Shown here: piece by piece, positions 54,944-63,430 of the stretch
Layout: each line of letters starts with the position of its first letter
How positions within the stretch are numbered: the stretch's first letter is position 1
Assembly (NCBI RefSeq): GCF_900168045.1
Contig: NZ_FUYY01000002.1
Location: 62,001 to 126,000 of the forward strand
DNA length: 64,000 nt
Source: Salegentibacter holothuriorum
GTDB taxonomy: Bacteria > Bacteroidota > Bacteroidia > Flavobacteriales > Flavobacteriaceae
Reading direction: 5' to 3'
The notes under the pieces: generated by a model
Seen by the model: the letters and a program-made list of their open reading frames with translations, nothing else
Told to the model about the DNA's origin: nothing
Databases searched by the model: none
Program-made: the position numbers and the translations under genes

Positions 54944-56050
54944 ATGCCACTACGAAAACGTTTTAAACGAGACTTTTTTTTAAATGATAAATGGGAGTAT
55001 AAAATCACTCCATTAGATCATATAATTTTCTGGTCGGTCTATTTTATTTTTAACACATTAAGATGGGGAAGTTACTATGGTGATTATCTTTATTCACTCA
55101 AAACTAACTCGTTAGGCTTTCCCATACATATTATTTTATGCTATCTCACTATCTATCTGCTGATACCTAAATTTATTTACACCAGAAAGTTCTTATGGTT
55201 TATTTCCATTTTGATTATTGCCATATTTTTGATGGTATTATTAAAATTTGAACTCACCTACCTTCTAATAAGCAATAATGTTTGGCCAGAAGGCCCTGGC
55301 GAAACTTCTACCTTCAGTTTAAATTATATAATGGTAATGATGCTGGGCGAACTTTATGTAATATCATTCGTTACTGCTATAAAGGTCACTATAAATTGGA
55401 TGAGTGAAAATAAAAGAGCCGCAAAACTGGAAAAAACGCAGCTTGAGACCGAATTAAGGTTTTTACGCTCACAGATATCACCACATTTCTTTTTTAATAC
55501 ATTAAATAATATTTATTCCCTTAGTCTTAGTAAATCTAATAAAACTCCCGAAACAATTTTGAAACTTTCAGAATTAATGCGGTATTTGCTTTATGAAACT
55601 AAACCAAATTCACAACCTTTAGATAAAGAGATTAATTGCATAAAAAACTATCTGGACCTGGAAAAAATTAGATATGGCGAGAAGTTAAGCTTAGATCTAA
55701 AAGTTGAGGGAAATACAGCTAATAAAAAGATCACCCCAATGCTACTTATACCATTTATTGAAAATGCTTTTAAGCATGGAGCCAATAAAAGTATTAAAGC
55801 CGTCTTTATTAAGATAGAACTCATTATTAAAGGGGATATTTTGTATTTTAGAGCCAGCAATAGCCTACCTAAACCAGAAGAAACTAAAACCTACCTTCAG
55901 AAAGGTTTGGAAGACAAACAACAAGGAGGAATAGGAATTGAAAACGTAAAAAAACGCCTTAGTCTTTGTTATAATAAAACAGATTATGAACTAAAAATCA
56001 CTAAAGATGAAACTGAATTTTTAGTCGACTTAAAGTTAAAATTAGAATGA
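54944..56050 (+). CDS. LytS/YehU-type sensor histidine kinase
   Basis: A 368-residue kinase with four N-terminal membrane helices (about 25-40, 58-75, 84-110 and 127-150). The His_kinase domain has the phospho-acceptor in SPHFFFNTLNNIYSL (His181) and an ATPase part with PMLLIPFIENAFKHG and GIGIENVKKRL. There is no large periplasmic sensor, so it may sense the membrane or a transported sugar. It overlaps the response-regulator gene by 4 bases and diverges from the GH92 operon, which it probably controls. Confidence 0.92.
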   Translation: MPLRKRFKRDFFLNDKWEYKITPLDHIIFWSVYFIFNTLRWGSYYGDYLYSLKTNSLGFPIHIILCYLTIYLLIPKFIYTRKFLWFISILIIAIFLMVLLKFELTYLLISNNVWPEGPGETSTFSLNYIMVMMLGELYVISFVTAIKVTINWMSENKRAAKLEKTQLETELRFLRSQISPHFFFNTLNNIYSLSLSKSNKTPETILKLSELMRYLLYETKPNSQPLDKEINCIKNYLDLEKIRYGEKLSLDLKVEGNTANKKITPMLLIPFIENAFKHGANKSIKAVFIKIELIIKGDILYFRASNSLPKPEETKTYLQKGLEDKQQGGIGIENVKKRLSLCYNKTDYELKITKDETEFLVDLKLKLE

Positions 56051-56748
56051 ACCTTAATTGTGTAATTATTGATGATGAGCCTTTAGCGGTAGACGTAATT
56101 AAAAACTACATCTCCCAGGTAAAAGGTCTGGAAATAATAGCAAGCTTCAATAGCGCCCTGGACAGCATTGAATTTTTGCAGGAAAACCGGGTAGATTTAC
56201 TATTCTTAGACATAAACATGCCTATTTTAGACGGCTACAGCTTTTTAAAGAGTACAAACATTAAGTCGCAGGTAATCATCACCACAGCCCATGAGGAATA
56301 TGCTGTAAAAGGATATGAGCTTGAAATTTTAGATTACCTGGTAAAACCCATCCCTTTTCCCCGATTTTTAAAAGCAATAAACAAGGCTAAGAAAACTAAA
56401 GAAGAAAACAAGGACGAAAACGAGAGCTGGAAAAACAAACATCTTTTTTTAAAAATCAATAAGAAAAAGATGAAAAAAGTTTACCTGGATGACATTCTGT
56501 TAATTGAAAGTTTAAAAGATTACATCAAGGTAATTACACCTAACAAGAGTTATATAATCCATCAAACTTTAAGCAGCTTCACTGAAAGCTTACCTCCCAA
56601 CAGATTTATAAGAATTCACAGGTCCTACACAGTTTCTCTGGATAAAATTGAAGCATTAGAAGGCAACAGCCTGGAAATTAATGGTAAAAGATATGTTATT
56701 GGACGTAGCTATTTATCAGAAGTTAAGGATATTATTCTAGAAGACTAA
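56047..56748 (+). CDS. LytTR-type response regulator
   Basis: A 233-residue regulator. The receiver domain has the acidic pair in IIDDEP, phospho-acceptor Asp55 (FLDINMP), and Lys100 (YLVKPI). The C-terminal LytTR DNA-binding domain (about 130-230) shows VYLDDILLIESLKDYIKVIT and RFIRIHRSYTVSLDKI. It is the partner of the upstream kinase (4-base overlap). Its 3' end overlaps that of the convergent AraC gene by 4 bases. Target sites are expected near 54802-54943. Confidence 0.93.
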   Translation: MNLNCVIIDDEPLAVDVIKNYISQVKGLEIIASFNSALDSIEFLQENRVDLLFLDINMPILDGYSFLKSTNIKSQVIITTAHEEYAVKGYELEILDYLVKPIPFPRFLKAINKAKKTKEENKDENESWKNKHLFLKINKKKMKKVYLDDILLIESLKDYIKVITPNKSYIIHQTLSSFTESLPPNRFIRIHRSYTVSLDKIEALEGNSLEINGKRYVIGRSYLSEVKDIILED

Positions 56749-57767
56749 TCCTCTAAAACCTTTCGTGTTTTCAAAAAATATTTAGGATTTACACCGTATT
56801 TCTCTTTAAATATTTTAGAAAAATAACTTCTATTATTAAGACCTATAGCAGTCACAATTTCAGAAATATTTTTATCGGTGGTCATTAGCATTTCTTTGGC
56901 GGCCTCCAATTTCTTATGCTGCATATATTTATTCACGGTAAGATCGTAAACATATTTAAAACCTTCCTGGAGCTTATTTACATTAGTGCCAGCCTCCTTG
57001 GCCAATGATTCTACCGTTAAATTACTCCCCAAATCACCCTGGATACGTTTTACCACATAATCTACTTTCTGAATATCTGATTGCCTTAAAATTTGTGGAA
57101 GCTTATCCCCAGATTCATCATCTTCATATTGTGAAATTTGTATCACCAGCATTTGAAAAGTTTTTGCCTCAAGATATAAGGAACGCAGGAATCCTGAAAA
57201 CTCCTTGGTATTTATCTCGTTCATGATATCAGCAGCTTTAATGCTATAATTCCCCTGGTAGAAGAATTGTCGCTCTGCAACCGCATCTTTAAAAAGCTCT
57301 TTTAAAGTAGGATCAAGATTTACAAAATCGTAATTTCTACGGTGCGCAAACACAGAACGAATTATCTCCAAGCTCGAAACGTGAGTCGGTTCGTTGGCTT
57401 TAAAATAAAGTACATGACCATTATGGGCACTACTGGAAACCACAATGTTTTGATAGGCTTTAATATCATTGACTTTTTCGGTATCCTGAAAAGAATGCCC
57501 AACGGTGCCAGCAGAGCAAAATATGAATTTTAGCGGATGTACGGTATTTAAGGAAAAGCAGATCTTTACATCTTCATAAAACTTACAATTGTAAGTGATA
57601 AACCCCATGCCGGAATCAAAGCTGATCCCCCTAATAAATCCTTCACCTACATGTTTTGGAAGCTCTATAGTATGCTCTCCACTACCATTTTGAACCGGCA
57701 CATCCAGGCTTTCAGAAATATCTTGAATAATTTCCTCTACCGGCAAGGTTTTAACATCTATTCTCAT
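56745..57767 (-). CDS. AraC-family transcriptional regulator
   Basis: A 340-residue regulator. The C-terminal AraC HTH pair (about 240-335) shows LTVESLAKEAGTNVNKLQEGFKYVYDLTVNKYMQHKKLEAAKEML and ISEIVTAIGLNNRSYFSKIFKEKYGVNPKYFLKTR. The N-terminal part is a cupin-like domain similar in layout to PchR-type siderophore regulators. The ligand is unknown. It is convergent with the LytTR gene; it may belong to the glycan locus or be an independent gene. Confidence 0.88.
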   Translation of the reverse strand: MRIDVKTLPVEEIIQDISESLDVPVQNGSGEHTIELPKHVGEGFIRGISFDSGMGFITYNCKFYEDVKICFSLNTVHPLKFIFCSAGTVGHSFQDTEKVNDIKAYQNIVVSSSAHNGHVLYFKANEPTHVSSLEIIRSVFAHRRNYDFVNLDPTLKELFKDAVAERQFFYQGNYSIKAADIMNEINTKEFSGFLRSLYLEAKTFQMLVIQISQYEDDESGDKLPQILRQSDIQKVDYVVKRIQGDLGSNLTVESLAKEAGTNVNKLQEGFKYVYDLTVNKYMQHKKLEAAKEMLMTTDKNISEIVTAIGLNNRSYFSKIFKEKYGVNPKYFLKTRKVLED

Positions 57768-58127
57768 AAATTTAATTCTTAGGGAAACCCCTGTAAATCA
57801 ATTATTTATTTCTTGATATTCATACTAATTCAGTAATTATCATCAGAATTAACGTTGAATAAATCAATGTAAAGATAAAACACTTAGCAAATATACACTT
57901 AAAAGTCATTATCATTTTTATTTTAGACTAATGTTAATGTAATATAGGCTACAGGTACCTCTCCTAATTATTGAGTAGTTAAAATACATAATTAAAGGCT
58001 AAAGCACCTTATAAACAGTAACTTTTATTTGAATAGTGGCAAGCAAAACAGATTAATTATCAGATATTTACACTATTAATAATCACGCCCTTGCCTACTC
58101 TGGCTAGGTCCTCAATACCAAACACCT
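57768..58127. other. Intergenic region upstream of the AraC gene
   Basis: About 360 AT-rich nt. A minus-strand TATATTTG (57895-57888) could be a -7 box for the AraC gene, 121 nt upstream of its start, but no proper -33 partner is present. Nothing else is supported. Confidence 0.4.
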
Positions 58128-58229
58128 ATGGATCTTATTTATATATTTTTGGGCTTAGAAATTCTAGCTATACTGGCCGTTTCTGTTTTTTATGCAAATA
58201 AAATAATTAAAACGCTTAGAAGAAAGTAA
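58128..58229 (+). CDS. Putative 33-residue single-helix membrane peptide
   Basis: ATG at 58128 opens a reading frame MDLIYIFLGLEILAILAVSV, then FYANKIIKTLRRK and TAA. It is one hydrophobic helix followed by a basic tail, a typical small membrane protein layout (positive-inside). No clear ribosome site is visible, and its family is unknown. It may be real or a chance frame; conservation would decide. Confidence 0.4.
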   Translation: MDLIYIFLGLEILAILAVSVFYANKIIKTLRRK

Positions 58230-58262
58230 ATTAATTTGCGCAAGCTCACCAGTCAGGTATCA

Positions 58263-58310
58263 AATCAACACAAGCCTTTTGAGTATTTGAATCTCAATTA
58301 CAGAGTACTC
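58263..58310 (+). repeat. Degenerate copy of the 45-bp repeat (copy E)
   Basis: ACACAAGCC, GAGTATTTGAATCTCAATTA and a closing GAGTA line up with copy A in order and spacing, but many stem bases have changed. It is preceded by a partial GCGCAAGCTCACC unit (58239-58251), as in copies A and B. Confidence 0.45.
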
Positions 58311-58452
58311 GTAACCCATTCTTTTCTTAAACTTTCTAGCTTGTAAAATTTCCAAAGAAATTCAATTACTGCCATTTCCCTAAAAATTGATTGGTCGCGT
58401 AAGTTTTAATAGATATTTTAGACCAAAATAACTTTAAAACCTAATAACTGCT

Positions 58453-58788
58453 ATGGCTAAGACCTATTATAATCCCGACGATCTAAGAAAATTTGGTGAA
58501 ATAACCGAGTGGAGCGAAGAGCTAGGAAATAAATTTTTTGATTACTACGGAAAAGTTTTTGAAGAAGGAGCGCTCTCCGCAAGGGAAAAATCACTGATAG
58601 CTCTTGCCGTTTCTCACGTGGTAAAATGTCCTTACTGCATTGATGCCTATACTAAAGACGGCTTACAAAGAGGAATCACCAAAGAAGAAATGATGGAAGC
58701 CGTACACGCTGGTGCCGCTATAGAAAGCGGGGCAACCCTTGTACACGGCGTACAGATGATGAATAAATATGATAAGTTAAGCATGTAA
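58453..58788 (+). CDS. Arsenosugar-cluster CMD/peroxidase-like protein
   Basis: A 111-residue protein of the carboxymuconolactone-decarboxylase/AhpD fold: ALSAREKSLIALAVSHVVKCPYCIDAYTKDGLQRGITKEEMMEAVHAGAAI. It has the redox pair CPYC (about 56-59). This matches the family annotated as arsenosugar biosynthesis-associated peroxidase-like protein. It probably supports redox steps next to ArsS. It opens the plus-strand cluster, 65 nt before arsS. No clear promoter match was found upstream. Confidence 0.88.
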   Translation: MAKTYYNPDDLRKFGEITEWSEELGNKFFDYYGKVFEEGALSAREKSLIALAVSHVVKCPYCIDAYTKDGLQRGITKEEMMEAVHAGAAIESGATLVHGVQMMNKYDKLSM

Positions 58789-58853
58789 GACCTTATCTTA
58801 CCGCTCAATCTTACAAATCATTTTCTTCAAATAGCACAAAATGTAATTTTTAC

Positions 58854-59912
58854 ATGGCCTTATTAAAATCTTTATCGGCTAGAAAAAACGATCTTTCTAA
58901 ACCAGAAAATCAATTAGCCTTTTTGAGTAACGGAATTTTTAAAGAAGGGGAACTTCCTTTTTTTAAAGATAAAATTGCCAAAACCGGTAATTACCCGTTA
59001 AAACCTAAAAAACTGGAAATTCTTCAGCTTAATTTAGGTTATATGTGCAACCAGGTTTGCTCCCATTGTCATGTAGACGCCGGTCCAGACCGCAAAGAGA
59101 TTATGACCAAAGAAACCATGCAGCAGTGCCTGGAGGTTATTAAAACCACGAAAGCCCATACTCTAGATCTCACCGGAGGTGCTCCAGAGATGAACCCAAA
59201 TTTTAGGTGGTTTGTAGAAGAAGCTTCAAAAGCAGGGATCAAAGATTTTATTGTTCGCTCAAACCTTACTATAATTCTGGCGAATAAAAAATACCATGAT
59301 TTACCAGAATTCTTCAAAAAATACAATGTGCACGTAGTTTCATCACTGCCTTTTTATAAAAAGGAAAAAACAGATAAACAGCGTGGCAATGGCGTATTTG
59401 ACAAATCTATCAAAGCTCTACAAATGCTTAACGCTGTGGGCTACGCACAGCCAGAAACCGAACTGAAACTGGACCTGGTTTATAATCCCGCCGGTGCCTT
59501 TCTACCTACCAACCAGCAAGCATTAGAACAGGATTTTAAAACCGCACTTAAAGAAGATTTCGATATAGATTTTGATAATCTTTTTGCTATTACTAACCTA
59601 CCAATAAGTAGGTTTCTGGAATTTTTAATCGCTTCAGAGAATTATGAAGATTATATGTATGCGCTTGTAGAGGCTTACAATCCCGCCGCGGTAGAAAGTG
59701 TGATGTGCACCAATACCATTTCGGTGAGTTGGGATGGCTGGTTATACGACTGTGATTTTAATCAAATGCTGGAATTAAAAGTAGACAGCAAAGTGCAGCA
59801 TATTAGCGATTACAACGAAGATTTACTCAATAACCGGGAAATAAGAATTTCGCAACATTGCTACGGCTGTACTGCAGGCGCAGGAAGTAGCTGCCAGGGA
59901 TCAGTCGCATAA
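58854..59912 (+). CDS. arsS: Arsenosugar biosynthesis radical SAM protein ArsS
   Basis: A 352-residue radical SAM enzyme. The cluster motif CNQVCSHC gives C65, C69 and C72, followed by HVDAGPDRKE and LDLTGGAPEMNP, and a C-terminal Cys-rich region (DCDF; HCYGCTAGAGSSC) of the DUF3641 type. ArsS is proposed to transfer the 5'-deoxyadenosyl group to dimethylarsenic, giving an arsenosugar precursor. Length is normal. It lies between the CMD-like gene and the glycosyltransferase. Confidence 0.93.
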   Translation: MALLKSLSARKNDLSKPENQLAFLSNGIFKEGELPFFKDKIAKTGNYPLKPKKLEILQLNLGYMCNQVCSHCHVDAGPDRKEIMTKETMQQCLEVIKTTKAHTLDLTGGAPEMNPNFRWFVEEASKAGIKDFIVRSNLTIILANKKYHDLPEFFKKYNVHVVSSLPFYKKEKTDKQRGNGVFDKSIKALQMLNAVGYAQPETELKLDLVYNPAGAFLPTNQQALEQDFKTALKEDFDIDFDNLFAITNLPISRFLEFLIASENYEDYMYALVEAYNPAAVESVMCTNTISVSWDGWLYDCDFNQMLELKVDSKVQHISDYNEDLLNNREIRISQHCYGCTAGAGSSCQGSVA

Positions 59913-59936
59913 TTTTCACTTCTTAAATTTTAAACT

Positions 59937-60566
59937 TTGAGCCTTAAACCTACCGAAGCTTTATTAATTATCTTTACCAGGAATCCAGAACCCGGAAAAG
60001 TAAAAACCCGGCTCGCCATAGATATAGGCAATAACGCTGCTTTTGAAATTTATAAGTTTTTACTAAACCATACTGTTTCGGTTACTAAAAATCTTGCCGT
60101 TAGCAAAGAAATATATTATTCTGAAACAATTGCCAACAACGACATTTGGAAACCTGAAATTTATTCTAAAAACCTTCAGCAGGGAAAAGAATTGGGAGAA
60201 CGAATGAAGAACGCCTTTAAAGAAGGTTTTGAAAATGGTTATAAGAATATTATAATTATTGGCAGCGATCTTTACGATTTAAATCAGGAAGATCTGGAAA
60301 AAGCCTTTCAATTACTTCAGGAAAAGGATGCGGTAATTGGCCCGGCTACAGATGGCGGCTATTATTTATTGGGAATGAATCAATTGTTTCCGGAAGTTTT
60401 CCAGGAAAAAGAATGGGGAACCTCATCGGTATTGGAGGATACTTTAAAAGATTTAAAAGAAAAAAATATCGGATTCCTTGAAGCCAGGAACGATGTAGAT
60501 TATTATTCAGATATTAAAGATCATAAAGATTTTCAGCAATTTTTCAATAAATTAAAAAATGATTAA
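59937..60566 (+). CDS. TIGR04282 arsenosugar-type glycosyltransferase (GT-A fold)
   Basis: A 209-residue GT-A-like protein: IIFTRNPEPGKVKTRLA near the start, IIIGSDLYDL (metal/sugar-binding acid) and GPATDGGYYLLGMNQLFPEVF. The start is most likely TTG at 59937 (MSLKPTE), because a stop codon (TAA, 59931-59933) lies just upstream in frame and the first in-frame ATG is far downstream. It overlaps the next gene by 8 bases. It is expected to add or process a sugar on the arsenoribose. Confidence 0.88.
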   Translation: MSLKPTEALLIIFTRNPEPGKVKTRLAIDIGNNAAFEIYKFLLNHTVSVTKNLAVSKEIYYSETIANNDIWKPEIYSKNLQQGKELGERMKNAFKEGFENGYKNIIIIGSDLYDLNQEDLEKAFQLLQEKDAVIGPATDGGYYLLGMNQLFPEVFQEKEWGTSSVLEDTLKDLKEKNIGFLEARNDVDYYSDIKDHKDFQQFFNKLKND

Positions 60567-61371
60567 AGATATACAGGAAACTACTAAATACCTGAAGGAA
60601 AACGGATTTGAAAACCCGGAAATCGGGATTATCCTGGGTACTGGTTTAGGCCAACTTTTAGACGAAATCAAGATAGAAATTGAGGTAAGCTACAATCATA
60701 TTCCGCATTTCCCAACCGCAACGGTAGAATTCCATAAAGGGAAATTAATTTTTGGAGAACTGAAAGGCAAAAAAATAATGGTTATGCAAGGCCGTTTTCA
60801 TATGTACGAAGGCTATACTATGCAAGATGTAACTTTTCCTGTTCGCATTATGCATCAGCTGGGTATAAAAAAACTGCTGGTTTCCAATGCTTCCGGCTCG
60901 GTAAATTTAAAGTTCAAAAAAGGAGAACTTATGTTAATTGACGATCATATTAATTTGCTGGGAGATTCTCCTTTAGCATTTAAAGAGGTCTCACAATTGG
61001 GGGAGCGTTTTGTTGATATGAGTGCGCCTTACGATGCTGAAATGAATGCAGCATTTGAAACTATCGCTAAAAAAGAAAGAATTACACTGCACAAAGGAGT
61101 CTATGCGGCACTTTTAGGTCCGCAATTAGAAACCCGTGCAGAATATAGAATGTTGCAGGTATTGGGAGCAGATGCTGTAGGAATGAGTACCGTCCCCGAA
61201 ATTATTGTGGCCAATCATTTAAAGCTACCGGTTTCCGCTATCTCTGTAATTACCGATGAAGGTGACCCAGACAACCTAAAACCGGTAAATATCGATGAAA
61301 TTATTGCTATGGCCGCAAAAGCAGAACCAAATATGATTAAGCTTTTTAAGGAAGTAGTAAAATCTGTTTAA
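60559..61371 (+). CDS. Purine nucleoside phosphorylase
   Basis: A 270-residue PNP of the trimeric type. Motifs are IILGTGLGQLL (phosphate loop), MQGRFHMYEGYTMQDVTFPVRIM, LLVSNASGSVN, and GPQLETRAEYRMLQVLGADAVGMSTVPE with the purine-site region near VITDEGDPD. It splits purine nucleosides with phosphate. In ArsS clusters it is thought to remove the adenine from the adenosyl-arsenic intermediate. It overlaps the glycosyltransferase by 8 bases. Confidence 0.92.
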   Translation: MIKDIQETTKYLKENGFENPEIGIILGTGLGQLLDEIKIEIEVSYNHIPHFPTATVEFHKGKLIFGELKGKKIMVMQGRFHMYEGYTMQDVTFPVRIMHQLGIKKLLVSNASGSVNLKFKKGELMLIDDHINLLGDSPLAFKEVSQLGERFVDMSAPYDAEMNAAFETIAKKERITLHKGVYAALLGPQLETRAEYRMLQVLGADAVGMSTVPEIIVANHLKLPVSAISVITDEGDPDNLKPVNIDEIIAMAAKAEPNMIKLFKEVVKSV

Positions 61372-61423
61372 GTAAAATTGCTCTGAACAAATTCAAAAGG
61401 ATATTTAGAAAATAAATCTTTAA

Positions 61424-61470
61424 TTTCGAAGCAAGCCCTGGAGCTTTTTAAATTTCGATCATCGAGCAAA
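61424..61470 (+). repeat. 45-bp repeat variant, copy D, touching a start codon
   Basis: It begins TTTCGAAGCAAGCC and ends TTTCGATCATCGAGCAAA, 47 nt long with two extra bases. The second stem CGAT-C-ATCG is kept. It ends at 61470, one nt before the ATG at 61472. It therefore forms the whole 5' flank of the FAD oxidoreductase gene. Confidence 0.65.
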
Positions 61471-61471
61471 T

Positions 61472-62758
61472 ATGGAACACATCGTTATTATAGGAAATGG
61501 AATTGCAGGAATTACCTGTGCGCGGCATATCAGGAAAAATTCCGACGCAAAAATCACCGTGATTTCTGCGGAAAGCGATTATTTCTTTTCCCGCACCGCG
61601 CTAATGTATGTGTATATGGGCCATATGAAATGGAATCACCTGAAACCTTATGAAGACTGGTTTTGGAAGAAAAATAGAATTGAACTAAAAAAAACCTGGG
61701 TTGATTCCATAGATTTTGAAGAAAAAACCTTGCAATTTTCCTCAGAAGAAACAATGAGTTACGATAAGCTGGTTTTGGCAACAGGTTCAGTTTATAATAA
61801 ATTCGGTTGGAAAGGTCAGGATCTAAATGGCGTGCAAGGCCTGGTTTCTAAACAGGATCTAGAGCTCCTGGAAGAAAACACGCAAAACTGCAAAAAAGCA
61901 GTAATTATTGGTGGGGGTTTAATTGGTATTGAACTCGCCGAAATGCTCAAAACCCGAAATATTGAAGTCACTTTCCTGATTCGGGAAGAAGCTTTTTGGC
62001 ATAATGTATTGCCAATTCAGGATGCTAAAATGATCTCTAAACACATCAAATCCCACGGCGTAGATCTTAGAGAAAAAACAGAACTGGATAAGATTATTGG
62101 CGATGAAAATGGAAGCGTTAAATCTATAATCACAAAATTGGGCGAAGAAATTGAATGCCAATTGGTAGGACTTTGTACCGGGGTTAGACCCAATATAGAT
62201 TTTCTTAAAAAATCTGCATTGGAAACCGATAAAGGAATTCTGGTTAATGAATTTCTCCAGACCAATATTAAAGACGTTTATGCTATTGGGGATTGCGTAC
62301 AATTAAGGGAGCCTCTACCCCATCGAAAACCTATTGAAGCCGTCTGGTATGCCGGCCGTATGATGGGCGAAACCCTGGCACAAACCTTAACCGGGAATGC
62401 CATGAAATACAAACCCGGGAACTGGTTTAATTCAGCTAAATTCTTCGATATTGAATATCAAACTTACGGCAATGTTTCAGCAAAACCGGGTGGCAACGAA
62501 ATGCATTTTCACTGGCAGCATAAAGATAACACCAAAGCCATTACTATCGCTTTTGATGCTAATTCTAATAAATTCCTTGGAATAAACACCTTCGGGATTA
62601 GGATGCGTCATGTAATTTTTGATCAATGGTTAAATGAAAATAGAAAAATAGATCACGTCTTGGCCAACCTAAAACAAGCCAATTTTGATCCTGAATTTTA
62701 TACTCGTTACGAGAAAGACATTTTTAAAAGTTTTAAAGAGAATCTAAAGAAATCTTGA
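61472..62758 (+). CDS. NAD(P)/FAD-dependent oxidoreductase of the arsenosugar cluster
   Basis: A 428-residue flavoprotein. It has an N-terminal FAD motif GNGIAGITCARHIRK, a second nucleotide site IGGGLIGIELAEML (about 149-162), and DVYAIGDCVQLR near the C-terminal FAD site. It belongs to the rubredoxin/nitrite-reductase-like pyridine-nucleotide disulfide reductase superfamily, without the Cys pair at the usual site. It is probably a reductase for arsenic or for an electron carrier in the cluster. It is separated from PNP by repeat copy D. Confidence 0.85.
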   Translation: MEHIVIIGNGIAGITCARHIRKNSDAKITVISAESDYFFSRTALMYVYMGHMKWNHLKPYEDWFWKKNRIELKKTWVDSIDFEEKTLQFSSEETMSYDKLVLATGSVYNKFGWKGQDLNGVQGLVSKQDLELLEENTQNCKKAVIIGGGLIGIELAEMLKTRNIEVTFLIREEAFWHNVLPIQDAKMISKHIKSHGVDLREKTELDKIIGDENGSVKSIITKLGEEIECQLVGLCTGVRPNIDFLKKSALETDKGILVNEFLQTNIKDVYAIGDCVQLREPLPHRKPIEAVWYAGRMMGETLAQTLTGNAMKYKPGNWFNSAKFFDIEYQTYGNVSAKPGGNEMHFHWQHKDNTKAITIAFDANSNKFLGINTFGIRMRHVIFDQWLNENRKIDHVLANLKQANFDPEFYTRYEKDIFKSFKENLKKS

Positions 62759-62764
62759 TGAAAC

Positions 62765-62797
62765 AGACCCCACAGGTCTCCGAGACCTGTGAGGTCT
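62765..62797 (+). repeat. 33-bp nested palindrome, copy 1 (5' of the RAYT gene)
   Basis: The left arm AGACCCCACAGGTCTC and right arm GAGACCTGTGAGGTCT are separated by one base, with one mismatch between arms. Each arm is itself an inverted repeat around CAC or GTG. Confidence 0.9.
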
Positions 62798-62811
62798 AAA
62801 CACCTTAGAAT

Positions 62812-63381
62812 ATGAAATATGAACCAATAATCGCTGATAGGTACTACCACATTTATAATCGGGGTAATAACAAGCAGTCTATATTCTTTGAAGAAAAAAA
62901 TTACGATTATTTCATCAGCCTTATTGTAAAATATTTAATTCCTGTAGCTAATATTTACTCCTACTGTTTGATAAAAAATCATTTTCATATTCTAATAAAA
63001 ACCAAAACTGATATTCCAAATTTAAAAATTTCTAAAGCTCTTTCGAATTTATTTAATGCATATGCCAAGGCTATAAATAAGGCTTACAGCCGCTCAGGCA
63101 GTCTTTTTCAAGACCGTTTTAAACGGAAGATTATTGAAAATGAAGAATACCTAGAAACTTTAATTATATACATTCATCTAAATCCGAGAAATCATAAGTT
63201 AATAGAAGATTTTAGAGCCTATAGACATTCCTCTTATTCAAAAATAATTTCAACGGAAAATTCCTTTTTGAGCAAGGAGCAGATAATTGACCTTTTTTAT
63301 GATAAATCTAATTTCGCGTCTGTTCATTTTCAAAGACAGGAAGAAATACTTGAACTGGATAAAAATATTTTTTTAGAATAA
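62812..63381 (+). CDS. REP-associated tyrosine transposase (RAYT, Y1_Tnp family)
   Basis: A 189-residue protein of the IS200-like Y1 transposase family: YYHIYNRGNNKQSIFFEEKN at the N-terminus, metal-binding HxH in NHFHILIKT (His57, His59), and YIHLNPRNHKL (Tyr120 as the likely catalytic Tyr), followed by RAYRHSSY. The last motifs are typical of RAYTs rather than of mobile IS200/IS605 enzymes. Full length and intact. It is expected to cut single-stranded hairpins at REP sequences, here the flanking 33-bp palindromes. Confidence 0.9.
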   Translation: MKYEPIIADRYYHIYNRGNNKQSIFFEEKNYDYFISLIVKYLIPVANIYSYCLIKNHFHILIKTKTDIPNLKISKALSNLFNAYAKAINKAYSRSGSLFQDRFKRKIIENEEYLETLIIYIHLNPRNHKLIEDFRAYRHSSYSKIISTENSFLSKEQIIDLFYDKSNFASVHFQRQEEILELDKNIFLE

Positions 63382-63385
63382 ACTC

Positions 63386-63418
63386 AAACCTCACAGGTTT
63401 TGAAAACCTGTGAGGTTT
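63386..63418 (+). repeat. 33-bp nested palindrome, copy 2 (3' of the RAYT gene)
   Basis: A perfect palindrome: AAACCTCACAGGTTTT and AAAACCTGTGAGGTTT separated by one G. It starts 4 nt after the transposase stop. Each arm also folds on itself (AAACCT-CAC-AGGTTT). Confidence 0.95.
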
Positions 63419-63430
63419 AACGCACAATAT

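Larger units (their letters stand above)
62765..63418 (+). mobile_element. RAYT/REP unit: IS200-like transposase flanked by palindromes
   Basis: The transposase gene 62812-63381 lies between a palindrome at 62765-62797 and one at 63386-63418. No long terminal repeats or target duplications are seen, so it resembles a domesticated REP-associated tyrosine transposase unit rather than a classic insertion sequence. It is inserted in the plus-strand arsenosugar gene string, between the FAD oxidoreductase and a membrane protein gene. Confidence 0.75.
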
